Assembly: GCA_024304995.1 (NCBI GenBank)
Contig: JAMWZD010000001.1
Coordinates: 62,001-126,000, forward strand
Source: Rickettsiales bacterium
GTDB lineage: Bacteria; Pseudomonadota; Alphaproteobacteria; Rickettsiales; UBA998
Length of the DNA: 64,000 nt
Direction: 5' to 3'
Shown: positions 35,331 through 44,325 of the stretch, piece by piece
How the letters are laid out: every line of letters starts with the position of its first letter
Position numbering within the stretch: the stretch's first letter is position 1
Position numbers and translations under genes: made by a program
Notes under the pieces: model-generated
What the model saw: the letters and a program-made list of their open reading frames with translations, nothing else
Told to the model about the DNA's origin: nothing
Database searches by the model: none

Positions 35331-35564
35331 TTATGATGCCACCTTTGTTTTCACACTTAATGCATGTAGCGTGGTTCCCATATCTTTGCCCAATGCATCA
35401 TATACCGCCTTATGCTGCTTCACGCGTGATACACCTTTAAAACTTTCAGATGTTACTGTTACCTGCCAGTGGTCATTGTCACCCGCCAGATCTACCAGTT
35501 CAACCTGCGCGTCTTTAATATGATTACAGATTCTGTTTTTAATATCGTCTGCTGCTAATGGCAT
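35331..35564 (-). CDS. bolA: BolA-family protein
   Basis: This 77-residue protein has the BolA KH-like fold pattern. The N-terminal helix IKNRICNHIKDAQVELVDLAGDNDHW is followed by the conserved SFKGVSRVKQHKAVYDALG, which contains the nucleic-acid/iron-cluster-binding loop and the FKGxxRVxxHR-like signature. BolA proteins work with monothiol glutaredoxins in iron-sulfur trafficking. It lies 77 nt downstream of the ExbB-like gene and 4 nt upstream of the small gene at 35123. Confidence 0.9.
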   Translation of the reverse strand: MPLAADDIKNRICNHIKDAQVELVDLAGDNDHWQVTVTSESFKGVSRVKQHKAVYDALGKDMGTTLHALSVKTKVAS

Positions 35565-35641
35565 AGTAATATAATATCCTTTTATTTATTCTATAGTATA
35601 ACAAATTTATTAATTATTTCAATATATAAGAAAATGTTTAA

Positions 35642-36481
35642 TTAACCTCTGTAACTTGGGCTTAATAGTTTTAATGTGCTGGAACCATGTGCTGTAGTGC
35701 GAGCATCTTCCAGCAATTTCGCATGTTCTTCTTCAAGACGCTTTTGCTGCTCTTCCAGCTGACGCTTCTGGTCTTCCGTCATTTTCTTAATATCTTCTTT
35801 TTCGCGGCGTAACGCTTCCTGCTGATTGATGATGTCACGACGCTCCTGTTCTTTTTCATTTTTAACAAAAACATCTTCCAGTGCCAGAATCTGCACTGCC
35901 ACATCGCGCATTCTGGTGCGCACTTTTTCAATATTGCCATCAAGGATATAATATGCCGCCACAGCTGGGATTGCGACCACCAAGCCGCCAACAGTGGTGA
36001 TCAATGCTTCCCAGATGCCTGCTGCAAGCAATGCAGGGTCAACACGTCCGCCTGCTTCACTAAGTGTCGCAAACACGGTGATCATACCAAGCACCGTGCC
36101 AAGCAGTCCCAATAACGGTGCGGTGTTAGAGACCATTTCCAGCCCGCGCATATGCGATTCAAGCACCTGAATTTCTGCCGTTCCAATGCGCGCAATTTCA
36201 GATTCGCGACTCTTGACACTAATTTCACGGTTCAGCACACAACGAATGGCAGTGCGCATAATCCGCGCGACTGGACCTGATGTTTTTTCGAGCATCGCTT
36301 CTGCATCTGTATATTCACCACGCTTAACGTGTTGCATTACAGGTTCGATAAAGCTAGTTTTTAATGCAGAGGAGCTGCTGAACTGTACGATTTTATAGAA
36401 AATAATTGCTAACGCATATACCGATAAACATGCAAGCACAGCCATTACAAAGCCACCTTTTAGCAATACTTCTAAACCCAT
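35642..36481 (-). CDS. MotA/TolQ/ExbB-family proton channel subunit with coiled-coil tail
   Basis: This 279-residue protein has three membrane helices: about 8-28, then the conserved pair beginning NTAPLLGLLGTVLGMI (about 115) and EALITTVGGLVVAIPAVAAYYI (about 160-182). These are family hallmarks (PF01618). ExbB-type channels pair with ExbD/TolR to use the proton gradient, but no ExbD or TonB gene is adjacent. The C-terminal 75 residues are a continuous charged coiled coil (EDQKRQLEEQQKRLEEEHAKLLED), unusual for ExbB. The function of this variant is open. Confidence 0.88.
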   Translation of the reverse strand: MGLEVLLKGGFVMAVLACLSVYALAIIFYKIVQFSSSSALKTSFIEPVMQHVKRGEYTDAEAMLEKTSGPVARIMRTAIRCVLNREISVKSRESEIARIGTAEIQVLESHMRGLEMVSNTAPLLGLLGTVLGMITVFATLSEAGGRVDPALLAAGIWEALITTVGGLVVAIPAVAAYYILDGNIEKVRTRMRDVAVQILALEDVFVKNEKEQERRDIINQQEALRREKEDIKKMTEDQKRQLEEQQKRLEEEHAKLLEDARTTAHGSSTLKLLSPSYRG

Positions 36482-36550
36482 AACATCCTCTTGATCATCT
36501 TTAGTTGAGGCAGTGTAGCAATTTTACCGAAATACACAAGCAGAATTGGA

Positions 36551-36586
36551 AAAAGCCTGCAACATATGCGTTGCAGGCTTTTCTTT
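36551..36586 (-). terminator. Intrinsic terminator after the DUF2383-like gene
   Basis: AAAAGCCTGCAAC (36551-36563) and GTTGCAGGCTTTT (36570-36582) form a perfect 13-bp stem with a 6-nt loop. Read on the minus strand it ends in a T-run. It separates the gene at 36611 from the ExbB-like gene and could also act on the plus strand. Confidence 0.88.
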
Positions 36587-36610
36587 TCAAAAACAAGTAT
36601 GGTTCAGAGA

Positions 36611-37114
36611 TTATGATGCTTTCAGCAAATCTTCTGCCATATGTTCACGACGCTCGATATCCTGATGATGACGAGACAAAATGCCTTTCAGCGTTTCTGG
36701 AATATCTTTTTCCAGCGCATCTTCATATTTGTCTGAAAGGAAATCTTCTCCACGCTCAACTTCCGCTAACGCCGCTTTGCTATCATCCTGGAACATTGAA
36801 CGGAATTTTGAAAATGCCTGATGGATTGCTCCGCTATTTGTACCTTTGAAGCTACTAGCTTCATGCGCTTCTACCATATTCAGCAAACGTAGCAATTCTG
36901 CACGCTTTTCTTCTCTTTTTGACGCACATTCACGGAAGTAATCTGCGAGTTCTGGCTCATTATCGCGCACCATTTCTTCTGATTTTCTGTAACCCTGAAT
37001 AGAGTCAATTGTGTAATTTACGAGATCTTTTAAAACATCGACTGTATTATCGCGCTGCGATTCAGTCATGCTTGTTGGATTTAATGTATTTGTCTGTGCT
37101 GTAGTCGTATTCAT
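36611..37114 (-). CDS. PA2169-type four-helix-bundle (DUF2383) protein
   Basis: This 167-residue ferritin-like four-helix protein has the PA2169/DUF2383 pattern: VDVLKDLVNYTIDSIQGYRKSEE near residue 25, FRECASKREEKRAELLRLL, and a C-terminal helix with RHHQDIERREHM. Proteins of this group are stress-associated and of unknown biochemical role. AAGGAG lies 7 nt before the ATG. It is a single-gene unit ended by a strong hairpin terminator. Confidence 0.85.
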   Translation of the reverse strand: MNTTTAQTNTLNPTSMTESQRDNTVDVLKDLVNYTIDSIQGYRKSEEMVRDNEPELADYFRECASKREEKRAELLRLLNMVEAHEASSFKGTNSGAIHQAFSKFRSMFQDDSKAALAEVERGEDFLSDKYEDALEKDIPETLKGILSRHHQDIERREHMAEDLLKAS

Positions 37115-37219
37115 AATAACTCCTTGGTTGTTGTTAACAATGTGAAGTTATCAATATAGAATTCAGCGTACTATTAGGTCATTATTGCAATAATATAAAT
37201 ATCAGCTAAATATTATAGG

Positions 37220-37582
37220 TTATGCTACCATCACATAAGCCGTGCCAGTAATGCCTGCAATAATGGCGCTACATACTATAGATGCAAGTATTGTAAGCGA
37301 AATCTGGGCATAAACTGGTTTTTCTTCGATCTCCTGTTTTAGTACCATCATGCGCCCTGCCACCGTACCATAAAACATGGAAATAACTATAATACTTGCC
37401 GTTGCTGCAAATGCCATATCGCGGTTGCTCATCGCTTCATCGCTAAATAACATATTTGAGCATAACCATGATACGCCAATCGTGCCAATAAATGCATACC
37501 CTTTTAACATTTTACGGTCACCCATCATGAATGGGATCAGAGTTAGTATTGCTAAAGCAAAATATATATAATGTGTTTCCAT
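37220..37582 (-). CDS. Hypothetical four-helix membrane protein, 120 aa
   Basis: This unrecognised integral membrane protein has helices near 5-20, 28-45, 55-75 and 95-118, with a short charged loop (KQEIEEKPVY) before the last. ATG 37582 is preferred; an in-frame GTG sits at 37591. No Shine-Dalgarno sequence is visible. It lies between purM and the DUF2383 gene in AT-rich surroundings. Confidence 0.5.
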   Translation of the reverse strand: METHYIYFALAILTLIPFMMGDRKMLKGYAFIGTIGVSWLCSNMLFSDEAMSNRDMAFAATASIIVISMFYGTVAGRMMVLKQEIEEKPVYAQISLTILASIVCSAIIAGITGTAYVMVA

Positions 37583-37675
37583 AAAATACACATTAAATGA
37601 AAATACTAAAAATTTGGTTAATTTATCAGGATAAAATAGTTAATATGTACTTAAATGGCATTTTATAAGTAATTA

Positions 37676-38734
37676 TTATATATATCTGACGTGTTTGCCC
37701 GAAATCACCGTGCCGATTTCAAACAGCTGTTCACCTGCCTGTTTCAGGCTGTGCATCACATCATGTGCATCTTCCCTGCCCACTATAAAAGCAGCCCCGA
37801 TGCCGCAATTGAACGTCTTTAACATTTCTGCATCACTGACATTACCCGCTTCCTGCAACCATTGGAACAATGGCGGCAATGTCCATGAAGCACGGTCAAT
37901 CTGTGCTGTCAGCCCTTCATTGAACACGCGTGGCAGATTTTCAGTCAACCCACCACCCGTAATATGCGCAAATGCTTTTACGCCAGAATAGCGTCGCATC
38001 ACAGGCAGACAGGAAGCAACATAAAGTTTCGTTGGCTCCAGCAACGCCTTGCCAAAGGTAACCGAAGCATCCCACGGCGCTGCATCATGATATGATGCGT
38101 TAGCATGTTCCATAATTTTTCGCACCAGTGAAAATCCGTTACTATGCACCCCAGATGATGCGAGTCCGATAATCACATCCCCTTCTGAAATATCGTCTTT
38201 ACGCGGCAACAACGCATTTCTCGGCGCAGCGCCTACTACAAAACCTGCAAGGTCATAATCTTCCTTTGCATACATACCAGGCATTTCAGCCGTTTCTCCG
38301 CCAATCAGCGCACAGCCAGAATCCTTACAGCCTTTGGCAATGCCTTCAATCACCTGCGCTGCGACTTCCGTGTCCAGACCGCCACATGCATAATAATCCA
38401 GGAAAAATAATGGCTCGGCATTTTGTGCTAGCAGATCATTCACGCACATTGCCACCAGATCAATGCCAATAGTGCTGTGATCATTCATAATTTGCGCCAG
38501 TTTCAGCTTGGTTCCAACCCCATCTGTTGCGCCTACGAGCAATGCATCCTGATAGCCCGCAGCGGCCAGATCAAACAACCCACCAAACCCACCAATATTA
38601 CCCATCACCCCAGAACGATGTGTGGAAGCAACCGCGGGCTTGATGCGCTCCACCAGCGCGTTGCCTGCGTCAATATCCACACCTGCATCTGCATAAGTAA
38701 GGGAAGAACTGTTTTTATTCGGGGTTTCGTTCAT
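37676..38734 (-). CDS. purM: Phosphoribosylformylglycinamidine cyclo-ligase (AIR synthetase)
   Basis: This enzyme catalyses the fifth step of purine synthesis, an ATP-dependent ring closure to AIR. It has 352 residues from ATG 38734, which has AAAGG upstream; a longer frame to 38776 lacks a ribosome-binding site and family similarity. Motifs: [14 protein letters not shown] at the start, [13 protein letters not shown] near residue 67, and [11 protein letters not shown] near 148. It is divergent from the DUF2066-perM-hdaA operon. purN, often adjacent, lies 16 kb away at 54.5 kb. Confidence 0.96.
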   Translation of the reverse strand: MNETPNKNSSSLTYADAGVDIDAGNALVERIKPAVASTHRSGVMGNIGGFGGLFDLAAAGYQDALLVGATDGVGTKLKLAQIMNDHSTIGIDLVAMCVNDLLAQNAEPLFFLDYYACGGLDTEVAAQVIEGIAKGCKDSGCALIGGETAEMPGMYAKEDYDLAGFVVGAAPRNALLPRKDDISEGDVIIGLASSGVHSNGFSLVRKIMEHANASYHDAAPWDASVTFGKALLEPTKLYVASCLPVMRRYSGVKAFAHITGGGLTENLPRVFNEGLTAQIDRASWTLPPLFQWLQEAGNVSDAEMLKTFNCGIGAAFIVGREDAHDVMHSLKQAGEQLFEIGTVISGKHVRYI

Positions 38735-38801
38735 AGAAATTGCCTTTTTGTCGCGTTTATCGTATGGATAAAGCAAGTCAACAAAAAGTCAATATTTGCT
38801 T

Positions 38802-39881
38802 ATGTTTTTACGCTCAGTGATATTTGCGGGATTATTCCTTCTCAGCTCGACAGCTTATGCTTATGATGTGCCGCTCAGCGTCACTGCAAATGCAGACACG
38901 CTGGCAGATGCAAAATCAAAAGCCCTGAGAGATGGGCAGCGCAAAGCGTTTTACGCAGGTCTCACAAAATTTGCGCCAAAACAGGCGCGTGATATTTATC
39001 GTGATTTCAGAGACAAAGACGTAACCAGTTTTGTTCCTGAATATAAAATCACCCGTGAAGTGGAAAAAGCAGGGTATTACGAAGCAGACGTAACCTACGC
39101 TGTGAGTGACAAAGAAGTTAAAGAACTTGTGAAAAGCCGTCAGGGCATTTTTGCGGGTGAGGACAATGACGCTGCGCCAAAAGGAAACGGATTGCTTATC
39201 ATTCCAGCATATGATGCAGGGGGGCAGTTGATGTTATGGGAAAGAGAAAATCTCTGGCGGCAGGCATTAAATAACAGTGCCGTGGAAAAAGGGAAAGGCT
39301 TGCTGGTCATGCCGTTTGGTGACCCGCGAGACATTTCCGTACTGGATGACACCGCCATTTTAACTGACAATATGGAAGCACTGAAAAGCAGCGCTTCCCG
39401 CTATGGTACGCGCAATGTGGTGATCAGCACTGCCCGCCTGCGGGAGCAGAATGGCACGCCCGTCCTTGAAGTGTTGCTGCGTTCGGCTGGCAGTGGCAAA
39501 AATGCCGAAACCAAAAAGCAATATACGGCTAAAGCTGCTGAAACCGCACCCATGCTGATTGCTCGCGCGGCAGATGAAACAGCGCTCACTCTGGCTGAAT
39601 CACTGGATAAATACAGCCTGTATGGTCAACGTGCAGAAGACAGGCTCAAGCCGTTAGTTGTGCGTTTTGAATATCAGACAGGGAAACAATGGCGCGAACT
39701 TCAGAATATGTTTACAAGACTGAGTAATGTCAAAAAAGTGGATATTGGTCTGGTTGGCGTAAATCGTGCTGAAGTGACGTTTATATATAAAGGTGAAGCA
39801 GGCAATATTAAATCTCTCTTTGCGGGTCAGGGCTATCAGGTTGACACCAGCAAGGATTACTGGGTAATTACCGCATTATGA
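38802..39881 (+). CDS. DUF2066-domain exported protein
   Basis: This 359-residue protein has a signal peptide (MFLRSVIFAGLFLLSSTAYA). DUF2066 features include DGQRKAFYAGLTKFAP and the later LVRFEYQTGKQWRELQNMFTRLSNVKKVDIGLVGVNRAEVTFIYKG. Its function is unknown. It is linked by position to the permease and HdaA homologue in alphaproteobacteria. ATG 38802 follows TTG 38796; the ATG gives the better signal peptide. It overlaps the next gene by 4 nt. Confidence 0.85.
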   Translation: MFLRSVIFAGLFLLSSTAYAYDVPLSVTANADTLADAKSKALRDGQRKAFYAGLTKFAPKQARDIYRDFRDKDVTSFVPEYKITREVEKAGYYEADVTYAVSDKEVKELVKSRQGIFAGEDNDAAPKGNGLLIIPAYDAGGQLMLWERENLWRQALNNSAVEKGKGLLVMPFGDPRDISVLDDTAILTDNMEALKSSASRYGTRNVVISTARLREQNGTPVLEVLLRSAGSGKNAETKKQYTAKAAETAPMLIARAADETALTLAESLDKYSLYGQRAEDRLKPLVVRFEYQTGKQWRELQNMFTRLSNVKKVDIGLVGVNRAEVTFIYKGEAGNIKSLFAGQGYQVDTSKDYWVITAL

Positions 39882-40969
39882 CCATTCGCACCGCTCCGCT
39901 CTTTTTCTGGCTTATTATAATATGCGCATTCGGCTATTTCCTGAATCTGGTCAGCGCCATTTTGCTGCCATTCGTGGTGGGGATGGGGCTTGCCTATATT
40001 CTGGATCCACTGGCAGACAGGCTGGAAGAAAAAGGCATGAGCCGCGCTATGGCAACCGTTTCCATTTCGGGCATTTTCTTTGCGGTGACAACGGTCACAC
40101 TGATCATCGCCGTGCCAATATTGCTCGAACAGACCAGCAATCTGGTCTCAGAATTACCAACATATATTGGTTTAGCGCGTGATGCAGTGGAACCTTACGT
40201 CAACAAAATGACGACAAAGCTGGAAATCAACAAAGAAGAGCAACTGAAAAATATTGCTGTTTCTCTGGGCGATAACGTGAAGGAAATTGTAAGCGGGCTG
40301 CTGCTTGGCATCATGCAATCAGGCATCGCACTGGCAAATTTTGTGTCCTTACTGGTCATTACACCTGTAGTTTCTTTTTATCTGCTGCGCGACTGGGACA
40401 AAATCATCGCAGAGATAGACCATTTACTGCCACGAAACCATGCAGATACTATACGCGAGCAGTGCCGAAAGATAGATGTTACTTTGTCATCTTTCATGCG
40501 CGGCACATTAAACGTGATGCTGGTGCTGGCCACCTTTTACGCGATTACGCTGACAATTGCTGGTCTGAAATATTCGTTGCTGATTGCCATATTTTCAGGG
40601 GTCATGATTATCATTCCTTATATTGGCACTACCATCAGCGGGTTGCTGGCGGTGGGCATTGCGTATATCCAGTTTGGCACAGTCAGCGGCGCAGCCATCA
40701 TAGGCGCAATCTTCGTAGCGGGGCAAATGTTGGAAGGCTACGTGCTCACTCCAAAGCTGGTTGGTGAATCCGTTGGTCTGAACCCTGCATGGATCATTTT
40801 TGGGATGCTGGCAGGTGGCGCAATGATGGGCTTTGTCGGCATTTTAATTGCTGTTCCCGTCACCGCGGTTTGCGGCGTATTGCTGCGTTTTGGCGTTCAG
40901 CAATATTGCCAGAGTGATTTTTATTATGGCGGAAAAGAACCATCCGCAGAGACAGAAAATATCAGCTGA
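39878..40969 (+). CDS. PerM/AI-2E-type membrane permease
   Basis: This 363-residue inner-membrane protein of the UPF0118 / AI-2E transporter family (PF01594) has about eight membrane helices. The signature region includes PYIGTTISGLLAVGIAYIQF and LTPKLVGESVGLNPAWIIFGMLAGGAMMGFVGILIAVP near residues 290-330. Members export various small solutes; the substrate is not predictable. It is translationally coupled to the DUF2066 gene (ATGA overlap), and its end overlaps hdaA by 44 nt. Confidence 0.92.
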   Translation: MTIRTAPLFFWLIIICAFGYFLNLVSAILLPFVVGMGLAYILDPLADRLEEKGMSRAMATVSISGIFFAVTTVTLIIAVPILLEQTSNLVSELPTYIGLARDAVEPYVNKMTTKLEINKEEQLKNIAVSLGDNVKEIVSGLLLGIMQSGIALANFVSLLVITPVVSFYLLRDWDKIIAEIDHLLPRNHADTIREQCRKIDVTLSSFMRGTLNVMLVLATFYAITLTIAGLKYSLLIAIFSGVMIIIPYIGTTISGLLAVGIAYIQFGTVSGAAIIGAIFVAGQMLEGYVLTPKLVGESVGLNPAWIIFGMLAGGAMMGFVGILIAVPVTAVCGVLLRFGVQQYCQSDFYYGGKEPSAETENIS

Positions 40970-41615
40970 CATGCAGCAGCTTCTGCCATTGACTCTGCCT
41001 GCATCTGATGAGGCGGAGCATTATATTATCACAGATTCCAACCGAATAGCATATAAAGCCATTATGCATCATCACTGGGAAATGCCGTTTATGCTGCTTT
41101 TTGGGGAAGCATCATCAGGCAAGACCACATTAGCGCACCATGCCGCAACGCAGCGCGGGGGCAACTTGTTAGATACTAATCTTCCAGAAACCGCCATTGC
41201 TGCCATCTCGGACGGGCTTTATATTATTGATGATGTGCATCATTGTGATGCAGAAGCATTATTTCATGCATTAAATATGATAAAGTCAAAAAATGCATTT
41301 CTATTGATGACCGCAGCTGGACATTTCAGCGCCCTGCCCTTCACATTGCCAGATACAGTCTCCCGCCTGCGCACCGCCATGCAATGCCATCTGCAACCAC
41401 CAGATGATGAGATGATGATGATGTTGCTGCACAAACAACTCAGCGCACGGCAATTGCATTATGATGAAAAATTGCTGCATTATGTGCTGCCACGGCTGGA
41501 ACGGTCTTACAGTGCGATTTCGGATTTTGCAGCTGCGATAGACACACTATCACTGCGAAAAAAACAGCCCGTCACCATTCCATTAGCGCGTGAAGTGTTG
41601 GAATCGACCATTTGA
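40926..41615 (+). CDS. hdaA: DnaA-related regulator HdaA (Hda family)
   Basis: This 229-residue AAA+ protein related to the DnaA ATPase domain lacks the DnaA DNA-binding domain. Walker A is GEASSGKTTLA near residue 53, and the Walker B-like YIIDDVHHCDAEALFHALN lies near 95. Hda/HdaA stimulates ATP hydrolysis by DnaA after initiation, together with the sliding clamp; a QQLLPLTLP segment near residue 17 is a plausible clamp-binding motif. ATG 40926 lies within the end of the permease gene. The purM-perM-hdaA neighbourhood is typical of alphaproteobacteria. Confidence 0.85.
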   Translation: MAEKNHPQRQKISADMQQLLPLTLPASDEAEHYIITDSNRIAYKAIMHHHWEMPFMLLFGEASSGKTTLAHHAATQRGGNLLDTNLPETAIAAISDGLYIIDDVHHCDAEALFHALNMIKSKNAFLLMTAAGHFSALPFTLPDTVSRLRTAMQCHLQPPDDEMMMMLLHKQLSARQLHYDEKLLHYVLPRLERSYSAISDFAAAIDTLSLRKKQPVTIPLAREVLESTI

Positions 41616-41708
41616 GCATGGTATGTTGCGTCATTTTATGATAATGTGAAGATTGATGTTACTCTTTTTTAGAGTTTTACCGATTTCAGGTTCTCTTTCT
41701 AATCTATC

Positions 41709-42080
41709 ATGAAAAAATATTTAGAGCTTATTGCTGCTGCAAATGCATATGGCACATCTTTAGTAATATGGATTCTGTTGGTTACTTTCTTTTATAACGG
41801 CATCTGGCCAACTTTAGTAGGAACAATCGCCTACTTCGCATATGGCATCTGCGCTGTCGTACTTCTTACCGCAAGTAAGATTTCGCAAGATATGTATGAA
41901 AGACATGCGCAGTTCATTAACAGCGCGTGTATAGGTTGCGGTTCTGGTATCATATCGCTCCGCTATGGACTGGTCAATGGTGTTAACATGACAATTATAT
42001 GGGTTGGAGCTATATACGTCATTTCACTCGCCATATTAGGTGACGATGACGATGATGATGACAACTTCTTAGCTGGTTAA
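41709..42080 (+). CDS. Hypothetical membrane protein with poly-Asp end
   Basis: This unrecognised 123-residue protein has helices at about 15-35, 38-58, 75-90 and 95-112. The C-terminus is a run of seven aspartates (DDDDDDDNFLAG), placing a highly acidic tip at the membrane surface. The intrinsic terminator arm overlaps its last codons and stop. Base composition is AT-rich. Confidence 0.55.
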   Translation: MKKYLELIAAANAYGTSLVIWILLVTFFYNGIWPTLVGTIAYFAYGICAVVLLTASKISQDMYERHAQFINSACIGCGSGIISLRYGLVNGVNMTIIWVGAIYVISLAILGDDDDDDDNFLAG

Positions 42081-42100
42081 TTCTTAACCAGCTTTTTTTT
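42071..42100 (+). terminator. Intrinsic terminator overlapping a stop codon
   Basis: AGCTGGTTAA (42071-42080) and TTAACCAGCT (42084-42093) form a perfect 10-bp stem with a 3-nt loop, followed by a run of eight Ts. The TAA in the first arm is the stop codon of the gene at 41709. The convergent gene at 42099 ends within its T-run. Confidence 0.93.
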
Positions 42101-43652
42101 ATGCCTTTTTCTTGTTCCAGACCACGCGATACAAATCCAGTCGTCTATCTTTAAGGTTCTGCACCGTGCCTGTTTTTCTGGAACTGGTCAGCGCTCCAAT
42201 ATTTAAGTCAGACACAACCACAGTTTCTGTGTTGGGAATGGACGTTGCAGCAATGCCATCACGTGCAAATGGGAAGTCACATGGTGTTAAAATGCAGCTT
42301 TCCGCATAATTTACATCCATATTAGACACGTCAGGAAGGTTGCCCACTGTGCCTGCCATAATAACATAGATCTGGTTTTCAATAGCACGCGCATGGCAGC
42401 AATAACGCACACGATTATATCCCTGTTTTTCGTCTGTGCAGAAAGGCACAAACAGCATTTTCATGCCCTGATCCGTCAAATGACGTGTGAGCTCAGGAAA
42501 TTCAGAATCATAACAGACCAACACCCCTATGGTGCCACAATCTGTTTCAATGGTGCTTACCACATTTCCGCCATCAATGTTGCGCCAGTATTTCTCACTC
42601 GGTGTGATATGAATTTTTGCCTGACGATGCACCGATCCATCCCGAAGGAACACATAAGCGACATTTTCAATCGCCCCACGGTCATTTTTGGTCGGGTGTG
42701 TTCCGCCGATAATATTAATGTTATAGGAAATTGCCAGACTCTGAAATAAATCAATATATTGCTGGGTATAACCTGCCAGATATTCAATATTTTCTGTTGT
42801 TGACGGATTACCTGCCTCAATCGAAATGAGTGGTATCGTAACATATTCAGGGAAAAGGATAAAATCAGATTTATAATCTGCCCCTACATCCACAAAATAT
42901 TCAACCTGCGCCGCAAATTCTTTGAATGACTCCACTTTGCGCACCTGAAACTGCACAGACACTACACGTACCAGATCATCAAAGCGTTTCTTTTCCACAT
43001 TACGCTGCAGTTGTTCTGGGTTGTAAGACGGGTTTTCCCACATCATCAGTGCGGCAAAACCACCTGATTCTATATCAGAAGGAATGTAATGTTTCAGCAA
43101 TCGGACAAACTGAAACCCGTTGCGCAACTGAAAGCCAAGCACGGGGTCAATAATCTTTCTGTCTATCACGCCCTGAACATAATCTTCTGGCTTGGCAAGC
43201 TGATTCTTCTTTTTGCTGTAATTCGGCATCCTTCCACCAAACACAATGCCCTTCAAACCAAGTTCTTTGCACAAATCCTTTCGCGCATTATATAAACGCT
43301 GACCAATGCGCAATCCGCGATAATCAGGACTGACTGCCACTTCCATCCCATAGAGATATTCCCCTTCATCATCATGGCGAGACGCAAGCCCACCACCTGT
43401 GATTTCGGCGTAGCTATGGTCGCTCAGCGCAGCATCTTCGCTGATAACAAATGTGGCGCAATGACCAACAATTTCACCATCCGCTTCCACGACAAACTGC
43501 CCTTCAGGAAAACGGCTCATCTGCCCTTTCAGCATTTCCATTGTCATGGAAATGTCCTTGTCATACACCGCATTGCTAAGCGCAACCACCTGTTTCAGGT
43601 CTGATAATTTCATGTTTCTTAGGCGTAATTGAGAAGGCTTGATTTTGTTCAT
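42099..43652 (-). CDS. GNAT acetyltransferase-nitrilase fusion protein
   Basis: This 517-residue two-domain protein begins with a GNAT domain (about 8-210; YGMEVAVSPDYRGLRIGQRLYNARKDLC is the acetyl-CoA loop region). The C-terminal carbon-nitrogen hydrolase domain (about 225-505) has the Glu-Lys-Cys triad in ILFPEY, QAKIHITPSEK and VLVCYDSEFPE. Such fusions are found across bacteria, but their substrates are unknown. ATG 43652 follows GGA at 7 nt; a longer frame would run into lolD. It sits 16 nt downstream of lolD. Confidence 0.92.
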   Translation of the reverse strand: MNKIKPSQLRLRNMKLSDLKQVVALSNAVYDKDISMTMEMLKGQMSRFPEGQFVVEADGEIVGHCATFVISEDAALSDHSYAEITGGGLASRHDDEGEYLYGMEVAVSPDYRGLRIGQRLYNARKDLCKELGLKGIVFGGRMPNYSKKKNQLAKPEDYVQGVIDRKIIDPVLGFQLRNGFQFVRLLKHYIPSDIESGGFAALMMWENPSYNPEQLQRNVEKKRFDDLVRVVSVQFQVRKVESFKEFAAQVEYFVDVGADYKSDFILFPEYVTIPLISIEAGNPSTTENIEYLAGYTQQYIDLFQSLAISYNINIIGGTHPTKNDRGAIENVAYVFLRDGSVHRQAKIHITPSEKYWRNIDGGNVVSTIETDCGTIGVLVCYDSEFPELTRHLTDQGMKMLFVPFCTDEKQGYNRVRYCCHARAIENQIYVIMAGTVGNLPDVSNMDVNYAESCILTPCDFPFARDGIAATSIPNTETVVVSDLNIGALTSSRKTGTVQNLKDRRLDLYRVVWNKKKA

Positions 43653-43668
43653 ATCAGATTCCAAAGAT

Positions 43669-44325
43669 TTAAAGTTCGATGACGCGGTCAAATCGCTTTG
43701 CCATATCAATATTATGCGTAGCGATAATCGCTGCCGCTCCTGTGCTTTTCACCACGTCCCGCAGCAACGCTTCCACAGTTGCAGAGGTTTCAGGATCAAG
43801 ATTGCCTGTTGGTTCATCTGCCAGCAACAAGGCAGGTTGATGCACCAAAGCGCGCGCAATTGCCACACGTTGATTCTGCCCACCTGACAGTTGTGACGGC
43901 AGGTGGCTGGCGCGGTCTGCCATGCCAATCTGCTTCAGCAAACCGTTTACACGTAAGTTCCGTTCAGATGCGTTCACGCCGTTCAGCTTAAGCGGCACTT
44001 CAATATTTTCAAACGCACTTAACTCTGGCAGCAAATGATGAAACTGATACACAAAGCCCAGCTTTTCCCGACGTGCTTTGGTCGCCTGCGCGTCATTCAT
44101 GCTGGAACAATCCACACCATCCAGCAGAATCTTCCCTGCGCTGGGTTGCAACAGCAACCCCACTGCGTGCAGCAAGGTGGATTTTCCTGCACCGCTTGCA
44201 CCAATCAGCGCCACCATTTCCCCCGCATGGACTTTGAAGCTGGTCGGTTTGAGTGCGGTGATTACTTCCCCGCCCTGCTCATAACGTTTGGTTACGTCCT
44301 GACATTCCAGAATTATGTTAGCCAT
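43669..44325 (-). CDS. lolD: Lipoprotein-releasing ABC transporter ATPase LolD
   Basis: This is the ATPase of the LolCDE machine that extracts outer-membrane lipoproteins from the inner membrane. It has 218 residues. Walker A is GASGAGKST (41-49), the signature LSGGQNQRVAIARAL lies near residue 142, and Walker B is LLLADEPTGNLD. Its start overlaps the lolC stop by 8 nt. Confidence 0.94.
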   Translation of the reverse strand: MANIILECQDVTKRYEQGGEVITALKPTSFKVHAGEMVALIGASGAGKSTLLHAVGLLLQPSAGKILLDGVDCSSMNDAQATKARREKLGFVYQFHHLLPELSAFENIEVPLKLNGVNASERNLRVNGLLKQIGMADRASHLPSQLSGGQNQRVAIARALVHQPALLLADEPTGNLDPETSATVEALLRDVVKSTGAAAIIATHNIDMAKRFDRVIEL

